From the NCBI RefSeq assembly GCF_901472535.1, contig NZ_LR590470.1:3286001-3350000 (forward strand): a DNA stretch of 64,000 nt, given 5' to 3'. Within the stretch, counting starts at the first letter, position 1, and each line of letters opens with the position of its first letter. The stretch is from Sphingobacterium daejeonense (GTDB lineage Bacteria; Bacteroidota; Bacteroidia; Sphingobacteriales; Sphingobacteriaceae). Under the pieces are notes generated by a model. It searched no databases and was not told the origin of the DNA. It saw only the letters and a list, made by a program, of their open reading frames with translations. Position numbers and translations under genes: made by a program. Positions 1 to 9,587 of this stretch are shown one piece after another.

Positions 1-289
1 TTTGAAGTCCCAAAACCTCTCAGAAAATTAGGAATTGGAGTAGATCAACTTCCAGAACATATCCGTAATTCATCCATCCTAACTGGCAACCAATTAGGAT
101 TGTTGGCCAATATTGAAGTTTTGCCAGAATTGGATGAATCAACAAAAAATGATGAACATATCGTCAGCCTTCTTTCCATGTGGTCAGGAGACCAGGTCCA
201 ACTCAATAACGAAACTGCAAAGGTACGCCGCAAAATTCCTAGATGATGGAATGGTAGACGAAGCTTGGCAAGTATTATTGGTAAACTAA
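1..289 (+). CDS. Flavin reductase family protein, C-terminal part (frame break)
   Basis: The reading frame enters from the left edge with FEVPKPL...GIGVDQLPEHIRNS, followed by ILTGNQLG. This is the C-terminal signature I associate with Bacteroidota FMN-binding flavin reductases, which reduce free flavin with NAD(P)H. The open frame stops at 244-246, but one extra G in the GG at about 222-223 explains this: without it the frame reads on as AKYAAKFLDDG...EAWQVLLVN and ends at 289. The last 15 bases overlap the end of the convergent hydroxylase gene. The N-terminal flavin-binding barrel lies outside the window, so the family call rests on the tail alone. Confidence 0.75.
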
Positions 290-2050
290 TTCCAAATTGA
301 TGGGTTGGGTCTTCGCAAGAAAGATACCATCAGAAATTAATTTGTTAAGGTCAGGATTTTTCCTGGCCTTTTCTTTTAACCGCTGTTCCAGTAAAATCTG
401 CATTTCTGAATCATCATCCTTAAATGCAAGTTCAAATAATTCGACCGTCGCCAGCCAATCTTGGGAAAATTTGCGATCAAGGTTATCAGCTAGTTGTGCT
501 ATCGTTCGGTCTGAATGTCCAAGCTCCCGCAAGTCACGAATTTCTTGATAAATCTGGTGAAGCTCCTTCTGCTCCTCAGACCAAATCTGCTTTTCAGTTT
601 TGACCTCCGAAATCGATATTTCAGGTTCAAATGCAAATTTGTCTGCAGCACCAGCAAAAACCGACTTGACGGAACTCCCTACAGCCATATCAAATATGCC
701 CCATTCTGGTTGAAAAATCACCTCAGATGTAGGCTCATGCAAAACTGTACAATCCTCAAAACTGATGATCAAAACATGACCCAATTCATTGAACTCAAAT
801 GCCTTTACTTGTCCAGTAACCATTATGCCAGATCGAAAATATAACGTCGAAGGATTTCCAATTTCGATACCCATTTCCTTCAAATCTTCTATTTTACATT
901 CCTCCAATGGTTTCCTTTTTCCCAACAGCTCTCCTACAGGTGAGCTAAACCCATCCTTATGATAATTCTTACCATGGCCAGAAAGCTGCTTATTTTGGTA
1001 TGCTAAGGCAGTTGGGCTGTTTGTTTTGATGGCAATCAATCCTTCATCCATGAAAAATGAAGTAAAGATCCCAGAAATTTGAAGTCCAGAACTAAGTTCT
1101 ACTGTGCATACATTCTTGCTGTCAATAGCCTTCTCCAAACCTTCTCGTCCTCCTTTTCTAAACGCCATTTGCTCAGCAAATTCATCCAAAACTTTGTAAG
1201 CATGTTTAAAATCTGGCGTTACAAATAATTGTGGCTGTGGTTTGGTGATATCATAAGAATATTGAAGAGTATCTAAATTATAATCCAACTTTTTGACATC
1301 TGCTTGCATACAGGTAGCACTTTCACCGATCGATGACAATAACCCTGCACCATAGATCTTATGGTCTTCAACAGTACCTATTAACCCATATTCTACCGTC
1401 CACCAATGTAACCTGCTTAACAGAGCCATCTCAGAAGGTTCTCCCATATTTGTGGAAATATCATTGAAATGATCAGTTGCTATTTTTATCTCCTCTTCGC
1501 TTGCATCTTCTTTTTCTTTTACGATAGACAAGGCCCTGATTGCTTCATAAAGCTCAAAATCTTTAGCAGAGCTCATGGCCTTCGAACCTACCTCTCCAAA
1601 ATATTGTAAATATGCAGCATATTCGGGCTCCCCAATGATTGGAGCATGACCGGATGATTCATGGATAATATCAGGTGCTGGAGTATAAGTTATATGTTCA
1701 ATCTGACGGATATCCGCGGCAATAACCAGAACACAATGAGCTTGAAACTCCATAAATGCTGCCGGTGGAATAAATCCATCAACCGTCACTGCACCCCAAC
1801 CAATCTTCTGCAAACTGTCATTCATGGATTGCAAGTTTGGAACCCGTTCAATGGTCAATCCAGCTTTTGTCAAACCAGGTATATAAGGATAGTATGCAAT
1901 GTCCTTCAAATATGCGTAGTTCTGGCGCATCACATAACGCCAAATTGCTTGGTCCAATGCACTGTAACGGTCGTAAGTATGCTCCACCACGTACCTTTGC
2001 AAATGCTTCGGCAGCTGCTCCAGAACGGGATTATTATACGTATTCATCAT
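275..2050 (-). CDS. Aromatic amino acid hydroxylase (phenylalanine 4-monooxygenase type), long form
   Basis: A 591-residue pterin- and iron-dependent aromatic amino acid hydroxylase; the probable reaction is phenylalanine to tyrosine. The catalytic domain fills about residues 80-330. HESSGH supplies the two iron-ligand histidines (about H130 and H135), and the Glu in WWTVEYG (about E220) fits the third ligand. Classical bacterial PhhA is near 280 residues. The roughly 250-residue C-terminal extension is found in a Bacteroidota long form, and its role is unknown to me. The first two codons are both ATG, so the start is uncertain by one residue. It is divergent from the acyl-CoA synthetase and convergent with the flavin reductase. 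Substrate (Phe versus Trp) cannot be read from the sequence. Confidence 0.9.
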   Translation of the reverse strand: MMNTYNNPVLEQLPKHLQRYVVEHTYDRYSALDQAIWRYVMRQNYAYLKDIAYYPYIPGLTKAGLTIERVPNLQSMNDSLQKIGWGAVTVDGFIPPAAFMEFQAHCVLVIAADIRQIEHITYTPAPDIIHESSGHAPIIGEPEYAAYLQYFGEVGSKAMSSAKDFELYEAIRALSIVKEKEDASEEEIKIATDHFNDISTNMGEPSEMALLSRLHWWTVEYGLIGTVEDHKIYGAGLLSSIGESATCMQADVKKLDYNLDTLQYSYDITKPQPQLFVTPDFKHAYKVLDEFAEQMAFRKGGREGLEKAIDSKNVCTVELSSGLQISGIFTSFFMDEGLIAIKTNSPTALAYQNKQLSGHGKNYHKDGFSSPVGELLGKRKPLEECKIEDLKEMGIEIGNPSTLYFRSGIMVTGQVKAFEFNELGHVLIISFEDCTVLHEPTSEVIFQPEWGIFDMAVGSSVKSVFAGAADKFAFEPEISISEVKTEKQIWSEEQKELHQIYQEIRDLRELGHSDRTIAQLADNLDRKFSQDWLATVELFELAFKDDDSEMQILLEQRLKEKARKNPDLNKLISDGIFLAKTQPINLELVYQ

Positions 2051-2187
2051 AATTAAGTTTAAACAAACTTAAAACTTTTAACTACATAAACAAAACAACC
2101 TGCTGTCAATAAAATGACAAATTATTATGTTGCCGTACCAAACCCTGAAAATCCTCTATATTATATCGGCCTATGGTAAATTATTTA

Positions 2188-2216
2188 TTTTGAACCCCAA
2201 CAATTTCATATTTTTG
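2188..2216 (+). promoter_or_regulatory. Candidate Bacteroidota promoter for the acyl-CoA synthetase
   Basis: TTTTG (2188-2192) and TATTTTTG (2209-2216) resemble the -33 TTTG and -7 TAnnTTTG elements of the Bacteroidota primary sigma factor. The 16-base spacer is shorter than the usual 19 or so, so this is only a candidate. Confidence 0.3.
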
Positions 2217-2295
2217 CAAAACTTCTTAACTCACCTGTGTGTTATGGAGTTTAAGATTCCTGTCGATAATCTTGAAAGACAGGATTTTATATGTT

Positions 2296-4068
2296 ATGGA
2301 GGAAAATCTTAGACTTTTTGACCTTGCCCTTAGGCAAGTTGACCTGTTCCCAAACCTTAATATGTTCGCTCATAAAAAGGACGGTGAATGGAAAACCCTG
2401 ACTTCAGCAGAATATTTGGAGCAAGTAAATGCTATTTCCAAAGGACTGATCGAGTTGGGCGTAAAACCTAATGACAAGGTAGGATTAATTGCTGACAGCA
2501 GTATTGAATGGCACATCGTTGACTTCGCAATCCAACAGATTGGCGCAATTGTGGTTGCCATCTATCCAAATATCAGCGATTCTGATTATCAGTTTATCTT
2601 TAATGATGCTGAAATCAAATTATGTATCGTTAGCAATAAAAATCTCTTCAATCGTCTTACTCAATTAACAGAATCCATATATACACTCAAGTATATTTTC
2701 TGCATTGATAAACATGAAGGTATACGCAATTGGGATGAGCTCAAAACTGTAGGTGCACATATCCCTGATTCTAAGATCGAAGAACTGAGGGCAAATATCA
2801 AACATACAGATCTTGCAACCTTGATTTATACTTCCGGTACAACTGGCAAGCCAAAAGGTGTGATGCTAACGCACCACAATATAATTTCCAATGTGGAAGC
2901 TGCCAGAGAAATCACGCCGTGTAAGGCTTATGACCGCGGACTTACTTTCTTGCCCCCTTGCCATGCTTATGAACGAATGGTAATTTATACTTACATGTAT
3001 ATTGGAATCACCATTTATATCGCAGAATCTCTTGACAAAATCGGTCAGAATATTGGCGAAGTGAAACCTCATATCATGACTGCAGTTCCTCGAATCTTAG
3101 AAAAAGTATATGAGAAGATCATGAAAACGGGACTGGAACTGACAGGTGTGAAACGCAAAATCTTTGATTGGGCCGTCGAGGTTGCTGAAAAGTATGATCC
3201 GAATCCTGAAAACAGATCTTTTGGATACAACCTCAAACTAAAGCTTGCCAAAAAATTAGTTCTAGATAAATGGTATGATGCTTTGGGTGGACATCTCTTG
3301 ACTGTTGCCTCCGGCAGTGCATCCTTACAGGCTAAGCTTGCCAGAGTGTTCCTCGCAGCCGGAATACCACTTTATGAAGGTTATGGAATGACCGAAGCCT
3401 CCCCTTTGATCTCTGTTAACCATTACTTGAAAGGAATCCGTATCGGAACGGTTGGACTGGCCGTAAAATATGTTGAAATTAAACTTGCTGATGACGGGGA
3501 AATCCTTGTGAAAGGCCCTAACGTCATGCAAGGATATTACAAGAACAAAGAAGAAACGGATAAAACCATTATCGATGGCTGGTTGCATACCGGCGATATC
3601 GGGACATGGGAAGATGGTGATTTCTTAAAAATCATAGACCGCAAGAAAGAAATGTTCAAAATTTCTGGTGGTAAATATGTTGTTCCACAACCTATAGAAA
3701 AGAAATTGCTGGAATCAAATTATATCGAACAAGCTATGGTCATTGGTGACGGACAAAAATTCGCATCGGCATTTATTGTTCCCAACTACGCACACCTACA
3801 AGACTGGTCAAAAAATGAAGCACCAGAACTAAAAGGAATGCCAAAGGATAAATTTCTGCATGAAGCGAAAGTGGTCCGAAAAATCAATAAGGAGGTTCAG
3901 CTTGCAAACCAACATTTCGGAAACTGGGAGCAGATCAAAAAGCCTATCATCCTAAACGATGAATTCACTATCGAAAGTGGCGAATTGACACCTACCCTAA
4001 AAATGAAACGTAAAGTCATCCTAGAAAAATATAGGAAAGAATTCGAGGAGTTGTATAGGGTGGACTAG
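2296..4068 (+). CDS. Long-chain acyl-CoA synthetase (AMP-binding, FadD15-like)
   Basis: ANL-superfamily ligase that activates a fatty acid with ATP and CoA through an acyl-adenylate. The phosphate-binding loop YTSGTTGKPKG is at about residues 178-188, the GYGMTE motif near 375 and GWLHTGD near 430; a Lys-rich C-terminal lid follows. Length, about 590 residues, is normal. I place the start at the ATG at 2296 (MEENLRLFDLAL); an in-frame ATG at 2239 would add 19 hydrophobic residues not typical of the family. It stands alone and is followed by repeat-rich DNA. Chain-length preference cannot be told. Confidence 0.9.
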   Translation: MEENLRLFDLALRQVDLFPNLNMFAHKKDGEWKTLTSAEYLEQVNAISKGLIELGVKPNDKVGLIADSSIEWHIVDFAIQQIGAIVVAIYPNISDSDYQFIFNDAEIKLCIVSNKNLFNRLTQLTESIYTLKYIFCIDKHEGIRNWDELKTVGAHIPDSKIEELRANIKHTDLATLIYTSGTTGKPKGVMLTHHNIISNVEAAREITPCKAYDRGLTFLPPCHAYERMVIYTYMYIGITIYIAESLDKIGQNIGEVKPHIMTAVPRILEKVYEKIMKTGLELTGVKRKIFDWAVEVAEKYDPNPENRSFGYNLKLKLAKKLVLDKWYDALGGHLLTVASGSASLQAKLARVFLAAGIPLYEGYGMTEASPLISVNHYLKGIRIGTVGLAVKYVEIKLADDGEILVKGPNVMQGYYKNKEETDKTIIDGWLHTGDIGTWEDGDFLKIIDRKKEMFKISGGKYVVPQPIEKKLLESNYIEQAMVIGDGQKFASAFIVPNYAHLQDWSKNEAPELKGMPKDKFLHEAKVVRKINKEVQLANQHFGNWEQIKKPIILNDEFTIESGELTPTLKMKRKVILEKYRKEFEELYRVD

Positions 4069-4469
4069 ATTTGAGATGTGAGATGTGAGATGTGAGATGT
4101 GAGATATGAGATGTGAGATGTGGGAGGTGGACCGCCCTTCTACCGATGGCTGCGTTGGTTGAGCGGAGCCGAAACCAGGAGCCGAAGCCCAGGGACCGCC
4201 CCCCGCCCTGGTTGGTGTCCTCACCAACCAGCAACTTATCCAATCTAAAAAACCCTTACCTCAAAATTAATCCTCGGCATCCCCACCGACCCAGCATGCC
4301 TTATTCCTATAAACTTTACCAATTCTAATGTCTTGTGTCTTATGTCTTATGTCTACCTCCTAAAGAAACTTTATTAACTTTCCCATAAAAACCATATCTT
4401 AGTCTACAACTAACGATACCAAATAAACAAATAGTAAATTTTATGTTAAATTCTCTTTAAACAAATTCT
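4069..4469. repeat. Gene-free 400-bp stretch of short repeats
   Basis: Just after the acyl-CoA synthetase stop, a 7-bp unit (AGATGTG, once AGATATG) repeats about seven times at 4073-4122. Then comes a segment with GAGCGGAGCCGAA and CCGAAGCCCAGGG, also seen around 19.2 kb. A hairpin GGTTGGTG-TCCT-CACCAACC lies at 4210-4229, and a second short tandem run (TATGTCT unit) at about 4329-4354. Reading frames across it in both directions are low-complexity artefacts. The AT-rich last 80 bases probably hold the promoter of the lipoprotein gene. Confidence 0.8.
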
Positions 4470-5081
4470 ATGAGAGCTACTACTATTAAGTTATGCATCT
4501 TGCTAGTGCTTTTTGTTGGGTTCACAAACCTTCAATCCTGTACCAAGAAAGCCCCTGAAGAACCTAAAGTAAAACCAGAACCAGAACCTGAACCTGAACC
4601 TGAACCCGAAAAAAACTTATCATATTCCTACAGTTCTGAAACTATTCAAGAATTTAATCTTTACCATAAGGACCAATCCAAATCATCATTCGAACATACT
4701 GAGCTGAGTAAATTCTTTAAAAACAGACCAAAGTACTTCCGCCCTCAAACAATGAAATTCAAGGATGATTCATTATTCATTTCAAAACTTGGTGATTACC
4801 AAGAAGCCTATAAAATAAAATGGGAAAACGAAAAATTGTTGATCTACCAAGATGAAGACAAATCATGGAAACATTTTGCCGACAAAAATGACAAGGACCA
4901 ACTCTCCTTGAATATAGTTCTATACAACAGTGAATTGAAAAGTGCCAACTCAAATGCTGTACGTACAGGACAGTTATATAACCCTATTTCTATCCATGAC
5001 ATACTGAGTGACCAAAGCAGTGCTGACATGAAAACGATATGGCTGAAGATCAATACCATTTATTCACCTGAAAAGAATTAA
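4470..5081 (+). CDS. Lipoprotein of unknown function, partner of the CDC-like gene
   Basis: 203 residues. A signal peptide ends in the lipobox LQSC (Cys about residue 24), predicting a lipid-anchored envelope protein. A proline/glutamate spacer follows (PEPEPEPEPEPE, about residues 36-47), encoded by near-perfect hexanucleotide repeats that could slip in length. The rest, about 155 residues, is charged and aromatic-rich, and I recognise no domain. The stop is two bases before the start of the CDC-like gene, so the two are almost surely co-transcribed. A role as tether, chaperone or self-protection for that protein is inference from position only. Confidence 0.75.
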   Translation: MRATTIKLCILLVLFVGFTNLQSCTKKAPEEPKVKPEPEPEPEPEPEKNLSYSYSSETIQEFNLYHKDQSKSSFEHTELSKFFKNRPKYFRPQTMKFKDDSLFISKLGDYQEAYKIKWENEKLLIYQDEDKSWKHFADKNDKDQLSLNIVLYNSELKSANSNAVRTGQLYNPISIHDILSDQSSADMKTIWLKINTIYSPEKN

Positions 5082-5083
5082 CC

Positions 5084-5941
5084 ATGAAAAGAAAATTACT
5101 AGTCCTGTTACTTATCCTCTTTTGCTTAAATTCGATCGCTCAGGAAATTCAAGATGAAACCAACAGGATATTTATCAATAAGAATCCAAAAGAATTATAC
5201 CTCGGTGCAATCCTAAAGATCAGTTCTCTTGATAAAGACAAATATGAAATTGTTGAAGGATCTAATCTGCCGCAAGTAACTTATCTCATGATCAACAAAG
5301 ATGTCCCTCCGATGACGCCCAACCTGAGCTCGATGAGAGATTTTATCCGCAAAGAAATTAAAGGCGAGGACCTGTCTACTATCGTCAGCACAGGATATCC
5401 TAAAGTGCAAAAGGTAGAATCGTATGAAAAATTGGGAGCTGTATTCGGCGAGAGGATAAATCCTGAAATCATGCTCGCCGTGAATCCAAAATCAAAAAAA
5501 TCAAAGTCACTCTATGTTGCAACTTTTACAAATATGATCTATACCATTAATTGTCAAACTGATATCGTGAAAGCAAAAGCACATCCTGCATTGAAAGGAC
5601 TAGACCCAAAAGATTTGATGTATGTTGAACAGTTATCATTTGGAAGATTTGCAACCATTTTCATAGAATCAGATGCAGAATATGAAAAAATTGAGGCCTT
5701 AGTGCAGAAGAAATATGAAAAAAAAGCCCTGACAGATCAGGAAGAATCAATCATAGCCAATTCGACCATACATTTCCAAATCTTGGATTACAATGAAACA
5801 GGACTTGCAACAGGCGATCCATTTGATGTCATACGAGAATATATCTCCGCACCAATAACCGAAAATGACTTTCTGAGACCTATTTGGACCTCTGGAATAA
5901 ATTTGAACGATGGAGACATGGTATACACGCCATTAAAATAA
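5084..5941 (+). CDS. Secreted cholesterol-dependent-cytolysin-like protein lacking domain 4
   Basis: 285 residues with a cleavable signal peptide (MKRKLLVLLL..., cut near SIAQ-E). From about residue 28 on it follows the order of conserved blocks of thiol-activated cytolysins: YLGAIL (compare the cytolysin YPGAL), NLSSMRDFI (compare the S-V/M-R block), ESYEKLGAVFG, the core strand YVATFTNMIYTI (compare YKQIFYTV), and LMYVEQLSFGRFATIFIESD (compare PPLMVSNVAYGRTIYVKLETTS). FGR at 186-188 stands where cytolysins have YGR. It ends about where domain 3 ends, with no domain 4, undecapeptide or cholesterol-recognition loop. So it may oligomerise but cannot bind membrane in the usual way. Similarity was judged by eye. 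Confidence 0.75.
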   Translation: MKRKLLVLLLILFCLNSIAQEIQDETNRIFINKNPKELYLGAILKISSLDKDKYEIVEGSNLPQVTYLMINKDVPPMTPNLSSMRDFIRKEIKGEDLSTIVSTGYPKVQKVESYEKLGAVFGERINPEIMLAVNPKSKKSKSLYVATFTNMIYTINCQTDIVKAKAHPALKGLDPKDLMYVEQLSFGRFATIFIESDAEYEKIEALVQKKYEKKALTDQEESIIANSTIHFQILDYNETGLATGDPFDVIREYISAPITENDFLRPIWTSGINLNDGDMVYTPLK

Positions 5942-6004
5942 AAACGAAAATCTTATCATATATCAAGATAATCCTCAAGCAGAACGCTTAATTTTACTCC
6001 AATA

Positions 6005-6127
6005 AGTGATAGACTAATCGTAGAAATAAGTCCTCTTGTTAGTAATCATGCTGTCATTGATTATGAGAAAGCACGGGCATCAGGATTTGTATCAAGACTA
6101 TTAAAAGAAATTAAAAAAACAACATAG
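6005..6127 (+). pseudogene. Possible remnant of a coding region
   Basis: An open frame of 40 codons without an ATG reads SDRLIVEISPLVSNHAVIDY and continues to a stop at 6127. It has the composition of real protein, and a different frame just upstream (about 5960-6004) reads IYQDNPQAERLILLQ. Together they look like the end of a small gene with a frame break, but I recognise no family. It could also be chance. Confidence 0.3.
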
Positions 6128-6162
6128 TACAAACTCAAGTCACACATTATTGTTAATTGGAT

Positions 6163-6480
6163 ATGAAAGAAAAATTCAACAACCTTCAGGTTAAGAAAAA
6201 CGAAGAAAAGAATCGATATGAATTAGATGTCGATGGACATATTGCATTTATTGATTATAAAGAAACAAACAGCACAGTAGCATTGATCCATACGGAAGCA
6301 CCTGCAGAACTTGCTGGTAGTGGGGCTGCATCAGCATTGGTTGAAAAAACCCTCAACTTAATCAAGGAATCAGGAAAAACGGTTTCGCCATACTGTCCAT
6401 ACGTTTTTGCATTTATTAAAAAGCACCCAGAATGGAAAGAATTGGTGTCGTCAAGATTTCCAAAATATGACGAACTGTAA
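6163..6480 (+). CDS. GNAT-like small N-acetyltransferase (NATD1/YjdJ type)
   Basis: About 105 residues, the size of the minimal Gcn5-related acetyltransferase fold. The sequence FIDYKE, then TEAPAELAGSGAASALVEKTL, fits the acetyl-CoA loop (the usual pattern is VP..L.GKG.A..L), although the GKG is replaced by GSG. SPYCPYVFAFIKKHPEW is the typical end of this subfamily. I use the ATG at 6163; a TTG two codons upstream is also in frame. The substrate is unknown. A strong terminator follows. Confidence 0.8.
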   Translation: MKEKFNNLQVKKNEEKNRYELDVDGHIAFIDYKETNSTVALIHTEAPAELAGSGAASALVEKTLNLIKESGKTVSPYCPYVFAFIKKHPEWKELVSSRFPKYDEL

Positions 6481-6511
6481 AAATCATCGTTAAAAATTCT
6501 AAAAATTCTAC

Positions 6512-6542
6512 AAAAGCCTTTCCAATTGAAAGGCTTTTTTAT
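6512..6542 (+). terminator. Rho-independent terminator
   Basis: AAAGCCTTTC-CAATT-GAAAGGCTTTTTT forms a stem with a T tract, 30 bases after the acetyltransferase stop. Confidence 0.85.
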
Positions 6543-6665
6543 TTCTTCCAAAACCGCACAAACCGACAAAGCCAAACATCAGACTATCCTGACCTATCAG
6601 AATAGAAGATTATACCTTAAATCTAGCTTTTCAGCCCTAAATGTGTTCCTTTTTGTCTTTCCTTT

Positions 6666-6830
6666 TACTCTTGTTCTTGTCTCAGTCTACTCTCGTTCGT
6701 CTCTCGTACGCACCTTGTTCGGAGCTCGTTCGGAGCTTCTTCGGATAACACCCGAACAAGGTCCGAACAAGGTCCGAATGAAAGAGGACGGAGAGTGGAA
6801 CAAGAGTGGAACGAGAGTGGAAGAAGAGTA
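6666..6830. repeat. Long imperfect palindrome in a 600-bp gene-free region
   Basis: Between the acetyltransferase terminator and nuoD (6543-7109) I see no gene. Its centre is a large imperfect inverted repeat. ACTCTTGTTC (6666-6675) pairs with GAACAAGAGT (6798-6807), CTCTCGTTC (about 6690-6698) with GAACGAGAG (6809-6817), and ACCTTGTTCGGA (6712-6723) with TCCGAACAAGGT (6762-6773). The arms contain short direct repeats (TTCGGAGC; CCGAACAAGGT). Open frames over it in both directions are by-products of the repeats. From 6950 to 7109 the DNA is AT-rich with nothing recognised. Confidence 0.7.
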
Positions 6831-7109
6831 TATAAAAAGAAGAATAAATGAAAAACCAAAACTTGGTATTCTTAGAATAAAAATGGGTGCAAAATCGGAG
6901 TTTAAAGTAAAAGGTATTTGTTCGTGTTTTGTGGATTTAAAGTTTGTATAAGCCACTAAATTGAAAAAAGATATCAAAAAAGAAAGGGAAGCAATCTGGC
7001 AATTGCTCCCCTAACTATTAACCAATTATAAACTTAAATTATGAGATAGCAAATATAGTTATTAAATCGATTATTCCTAATATTTTTTGCGTTTTCATGC
7101 GTGTTTAAA

Positions 7110-8303
7110 TCAACGGTCGACTTCACCAAGCACAATATCGATAGATCCTAATATAGCAATCAGGTCAGCGATCAAGACTCCTTTTCCTAATTCGGGAAGG
7201 ACAGACAAATTGTTATAGCTTGGCCCTCTTGCTTTTACACGTCTTGGGATATCAGTTTTGTCCTGCGTTACGAAATAAAAGCCTAGCTCTCCTTTTGGAT
7301 TTTCTGCCCTTACGTAATATTCTTGTGCCTTTAAGTTTACTTTCTTGGGAACCATTCCACGCGGGTCAAAATCAGGTGTTCTCTTAAAATCTTGCATCAA
7401 TCTCGGCAAACACTGTTCAATAATTTTGACAGATTCTTTAATTTCATCTACCCGAACTTTATATCTGTCCCAACAATCCCCTTTTGTCCCCATCTCACCT
7501 TTTCCAACAGGGATTTCAAAGTCCAATTCTGGATAGACGGAATACCCATCCACGCGGCGCAAATCCCATTTAATGCCTGAACCTCTCAGCATAGGTCCCG
7601 AACAGCCATAATTGATAGCTACATCAGCTGGCAATACTCCAATATTAGCTGTACGTTGGATAAATATTTGGTTGTTCGACAATAGCTCATCCAGCTCTAC
7701 CAATTTAGGTTTAAAATATGCAATGAATTCCTGACAGCGTTCTTCAAAATTAACGGGTATATCATAAAAAAGACCTCCGACCCAAATGTAATTGTAAAGC
7801 ATTCGAGACCCTGACGCCCATTCCAACATATTCATAATATGTTCGCGATCCCTAAAACACCACATAAAAGGCGTAAAGGCACCAATATCAATCCCATAAG
7901 TACCGACGGCTATTAAGTGAGATGCTATCCTATTTAACTCGGTTACCAAAACCCTGATGTATTCTATCCGCTTAGGAAGTTTATCTTGAATACCAAGCAT
8001 TCTTTCTACCCCCATGACGAATGCATGCGCATTGTTCATCGAAGCCAGATAATCCAATCTATCGGTAAATGGGATGGTCTTTCCATAATTCATGGATTCA
8101 GCATGTTTGTCAAAACAACGGTGAAGGTAACCCACATGGGGAATGATTTCCTTAACGATTTCCCCATCAGTTATCAGCTCCAGCCTTAATACACCATGAG
8201 TAGAAGGATGCTGGGGGCCCATATTGATGACCATCTCTTGGGAAGAAACAGCATTTATTCTATCTAGATAATTTTTATTTGCTTGTTGATATCGCTCGTT
8301 CAT
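7110..8303 (-). CDS. nuoD: NADH-quinone oxidoreductase subunit D
   Basis: 397 residues, full length for the 49-kDa-type subunit that helps form the quinone site in the peripheral arm of complex I. Clear family signatures are [14 protein letters not shown] near the start, [11 protein letters not shown], and the C-terminal end [10 protein letters not shown]. It starts five bases after nuoC. No other complex I gene lies in the window, so C and D form an isolated pair downstream of pdxH. Confidence 0.97.
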   Translation of the reverse strand: MNERYQQANKNYLDRINAVSSQEMVINMGPQHPSTHGVLRLELITDGEIVKEIIPHVGYLHRCFDKHAESMNYGKTIPFTDRLDYLASMNNAHAFVMGVERMLGIQDKLPKRIEYIRVLVTELNRIASHLIAVGTYGIDIGAFTPFMWCFRDREHIMNMLEWASGSRMLYNYIWVGGLFYDIPVNFEERCQEFIAYFKPKLVELDELLSNNQIFIQRTANIGVLPADVAINYGCSGPMLRGSGIKWDLRRVDGYSVYPELDFEIPVGKGEMGTKGDCWDRYKVRVDEIKESVKIIEQCLPRLMQDFKRTPDFDPRGMVPKKVNLKAQEYYVRAENPKGELGFYFVTQDKTDIPRRVKARGPSYNNLSVLPELGKGVLIADLIAILGSIDIVLGEVDR

Positions 8304-8308
8304 GCTTC

Positions 8309-8800
8309 TTATTTCACCGGAATGTTATGATATGTTTCTGGATCTTGATAGTCTTTTCTCAATGGATACCCTACCCAATCTTCTGGCATTAGGATTCTTC
8401 TCAAATCGGGATGATCTGTAAAAAATATTCCCATCAGATCAAAGGCTTCACGTTCATGCCAGTCTGCGGTTCTCCAGATTTCACAAACTGAGGGTACCTC
8501 AGGTAGAGAATCCAGCTCCCTGCTGCTTTCAACTTTAACCTTCAAGGTCAATTGTTTTTGATAAGGAATAGAAGTAAGGTTATAAACAACTTCAAAATAG
8601 TGTTCTGGAAAATAATCTACCGCAGTTATATTGGCCAAAAAATCGAAATAATACTTTTGGTCATCACGAAGGAAGTAACATAGCTTCTTTAAATAGCTGG
8701 GATCAATATATAATGCAGATTGAAGGCCAATTTCCTGAACTTCCAGTACAACTTTGGGATTTATATGTTCTTCAATATCTTTTATCAATTGCTGTATCAT
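8309..8800 (-). CDS. nuoC: NADH-quinone oxidoreductase subunit C
   Basis: About 163 residues, the 30-kDa-type subunit that pairs with Nuo[31 protein letters not shown], the family's central motif, is intact. I choose the ATG at 8800 ([11 protein letters not shown]): it begins two bases after the pdxH stop. An ATG at 8830 would add ten residues and overlap pdxH by 28 bases. The tight spacing implies one transcript pdxH-nuoC-nuoD. Confidence 0.95.
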   Translation of the reverse strand: MIQQLIKDIEEHINPKVVLEVQEIGLQSALYIDPSYLKKLCYFLRDDQKYYFDFLANITAVDYFPEHYFEVVYNLTSIPYQKQLTLKVKVESSRELDSLPEVPSVCEIWRTADWHEREAFDLMGIFFTDHPDLRRILMPEDWVGYPLRKDYQDPETYHNIPVK

Positions 8801-8802
8801 CA

Positions 8803-9453
8803 CTATGGTGCTAGACGGTTTATGGTCCATTGACCATTTTCATTGTTATAAACTATCCTATCATGCAGTCTGCTACTTCTTCCCTGCCAAAACTCAACTC
8901 TTACAGGCTTCAACAGGAAGCCACCCCAGAATTCCGGCCTTGGTACCTCCTTGCCTTCCATTTCTTGTTCGACTTCTGCCACTCGGCTTTCAAGTGCCTC
9001 CCGGTCAGCAATGATAGAGCTTTGTGGAGATGCTATCGCACCGATTTGACTGCCACGAGGACGAGTTGCAAAATACTCATCAGAATCGGAATTCGGCAGT
9101 TTTTCAACATCGGCCTCAAATCGAACTTGACGTTGCAATTCTGGCCAAAAAAACAAAGCCGATACATGTGGGTTTTGAATAATCTCCTGCCCTTTCCTAC
9201 TATTATAATTTGTAAAGAAACTAATGCCATCAGCTTTTATATCCTTCATTAGTACAACCCTAGAAGATGGACGTCCATTTTCTGCTACCGTGGACAGCAC
9301 CATAGCCGTTGGTTCAGTGACTTGCGAAGTCATTGCTTCGGCAAACCATTTCTTAAACTGATCTATAGGATTCTGAAGTACATCGGATTCGCTCAGGCTG
9401 CTTTTAGCATAGTCTTCACGAATGGCAGCGATTTCTTTGTGTTCAATGGACAT
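8803..9453 (-). CDS. pdxH: Pyridoxamine 5'-phosphate oxidase
   Basis: 216 residues, the usual size. The enzyme is an FMN-dependent oxidase that makes pyridoxal 5'-phosphate from the pyridoxamine or pyridoxine phosphate. Blocks seen: RVVLMKDI and [12 protein letters not shown] (FMN binding), SPQSSII (substrate loop), [16 protein letters not shown] and the C-terminal RLHDR with INRLAP. It leads the pdxH-nuoC-nuoD run. A possible -7 box (TAAGTTTG on the minus strand, 9472-9479) lies upstream without a clear -33 element. Confidence 0.97.
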   Translation of the reverse strand: MSIEHKEIAAIREDYAKSSLSESDVLQNPIDQFKKWFAEAMTSQVTEPTAMVLSTVAENGRPSSRVVLMKDIKADGISFFTNYNSRKGQEIIQNPHVSALFFWPELQRQVRFEADVEKLPNSDSDEYFATRPRGSQIGAIASPQSSIIADREALESRVAEVEQEMEGKEVPRPEFWGGFLLKPVRVEFWQGRSSRLHDRIVYNNENGQWTINRLAP

Positions 9454-9587
9454 GGCTAAGGATATTTCCTACAAACTTAACATAATATCCATTTTTTATA
9501 GAAACTGAAATGAAAAATTATTGCTATTTTACAGTAGAATAATAAGGATATTCTATAAATTTGGTATTAAACACATCTATTCCTGTT

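Noticed and set aside
4016..4243. Reading frames with HLTSHISHL repeats
   Set aside because: Direct translation of the AGATGTG tandem repeat on the reverse strand.
6526..6977. Overlapping reading frames of 60-140 codons on both strands
   Set aside because: They lie over the long palindrome and mirror each other, and the predicted peptides are low-complexity Arg/Ser/Leu-rich.
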